Source: Chloroflexota bacterium (GTDB lineage Bacteria > Chloroflexota > Dormibacteria > Dormibacterales > Dormibacteraceae). From it: 5,602 nt of DNA. Under the pieces are notes generated by a model, which had not been told where the DNA came from, made no database searches, and saw only the letters and a list, made by a program, of their open reading frames with translations. Location of the stretch: NCBI GenBank assembly GCA_005880525.1, contig VBFW01000263.1:1-5602 (forward strand). Reading direction: 5' to 3'. This document shows, one piece after another, positions 5,537-5,602 of the stretch (the stretch's first letter is position 1; the number at the start of each line of letters is the position of its first letter). The position numbers were made by a program, and so were the translations under genes.

Positions 5537-5602
5537 CTACTCGGCCTTGTGGACCTGTCCCTTGCCGTGGCCCTTGCCGTAGGCGTGGCCATCGCCGGAC
5601 CC
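5537..5602 (-). CDS. C-terminal 21 codons of a Gly/His/Lys-rich protein (partial)
   Basis: On the minus strand an open frame enters from the right edge as GSGDGHAYGKGHGKGQVHKA, then one Glu and TAG at 5539-5537. Three histidines and several Gly-Lys pairs suggest a flexible, possibly metal-binding tail. A near-repeat of CCCTTGCCGT at 5559-5568 and 5571-5580 (plus-strand reading) underlies the GKGH repetition. G or C ends 18 of the first 20 sense codons, as in the other genes of the window, which favours this strand. The gene lies 42 bases upstream of the Nudix gene in the same direction and may belong to its operon. I do not recognise the protein. Confidence 0.5.
   Translation of the reverse strand, partial: GSGDGHAYGKGHGKGQVHKAE

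Noticed and set aside
5549..5602. Plus-strand GTG frame giving a hydrophobic VDLSLAVALAVGVAIAGP segment (possible signal peptide)
   Set aside because: No ribosome binding site, poorer third-position G/C than the opposite strand, and it is the complement of the Gly/His/Lys repeat; cannot be fully excluded without sequence to the right.

Overview
The window is GC-rich (roughly two-thirds G+C by eye), with strong G/C preference at third codon positions and several GTG starts. Gene content (a zinc-ribbon threonine synthase of the type common in Actinomycetota and Chloroflexota, a MenC-type enolase-superfamily enzyme, single-gene oxidoreductase and Nudix proteins) suggests a high-GC terrestrial bacterium from one of those broad groups. 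I cannot place it further from sequence alone.

Layout, left to right. Positions 1-1478, minus strand: a two-gene unit in which threonine synthase (thrC-like) is followed after 3 bases by a MoaD/ThiS-family sulfur-carrier-like protein that runs off the left edge. Positions 1479-1586: a non-coding gap of 108 bases containing a striking AT-rich element, two TGTATACA palindromes that form the outer arms of a 55-base imperfect inverted repeat; it is the likely promoter/operator of the thrC unit. Positions 1587-2882: two divergent genes whose ATG codons share the tetranucleotide CATG, an aldose-1-epimerase-like gene on the minus strand and a secreted lipoprotein phosphoesterase (PF04185-like) on the plus strand. 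Both are broken: each reads clearly as its family at both ends, but in two different frames, with the middle of the protein missing. Positions 2863-5494, minus strand: a tight three-gene unit transcribed as Nudix hydrolase -> aldo/keto reductase -> MenC/N-acylamino-acid racemase-like enzyme, with a 4-base GTGA overlap at the first junction and a 5-base gap at the second. Positions 5537-5602, minus strand: the last 21 codons of a Gly/His/Lys-rich protein entering from the right edge.

The two intact blocks look like normal housekeeping or peripheral metabolism. The points most worth a second look are (a) thrC coupled to a sulfur carrier, which resembles the known pairing of PLP enzymes with protein-thiocarboxylate sulfur donors; (b) the double-palindrome element in front of it; and (c) the pair of adjacent genes with central deletions and the same reading-frame change, which is either local gene decay or a local assembly error. 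I did not find a CRISPR array, tRNA, rRNA, transposon or convincing intrinsic terminator.
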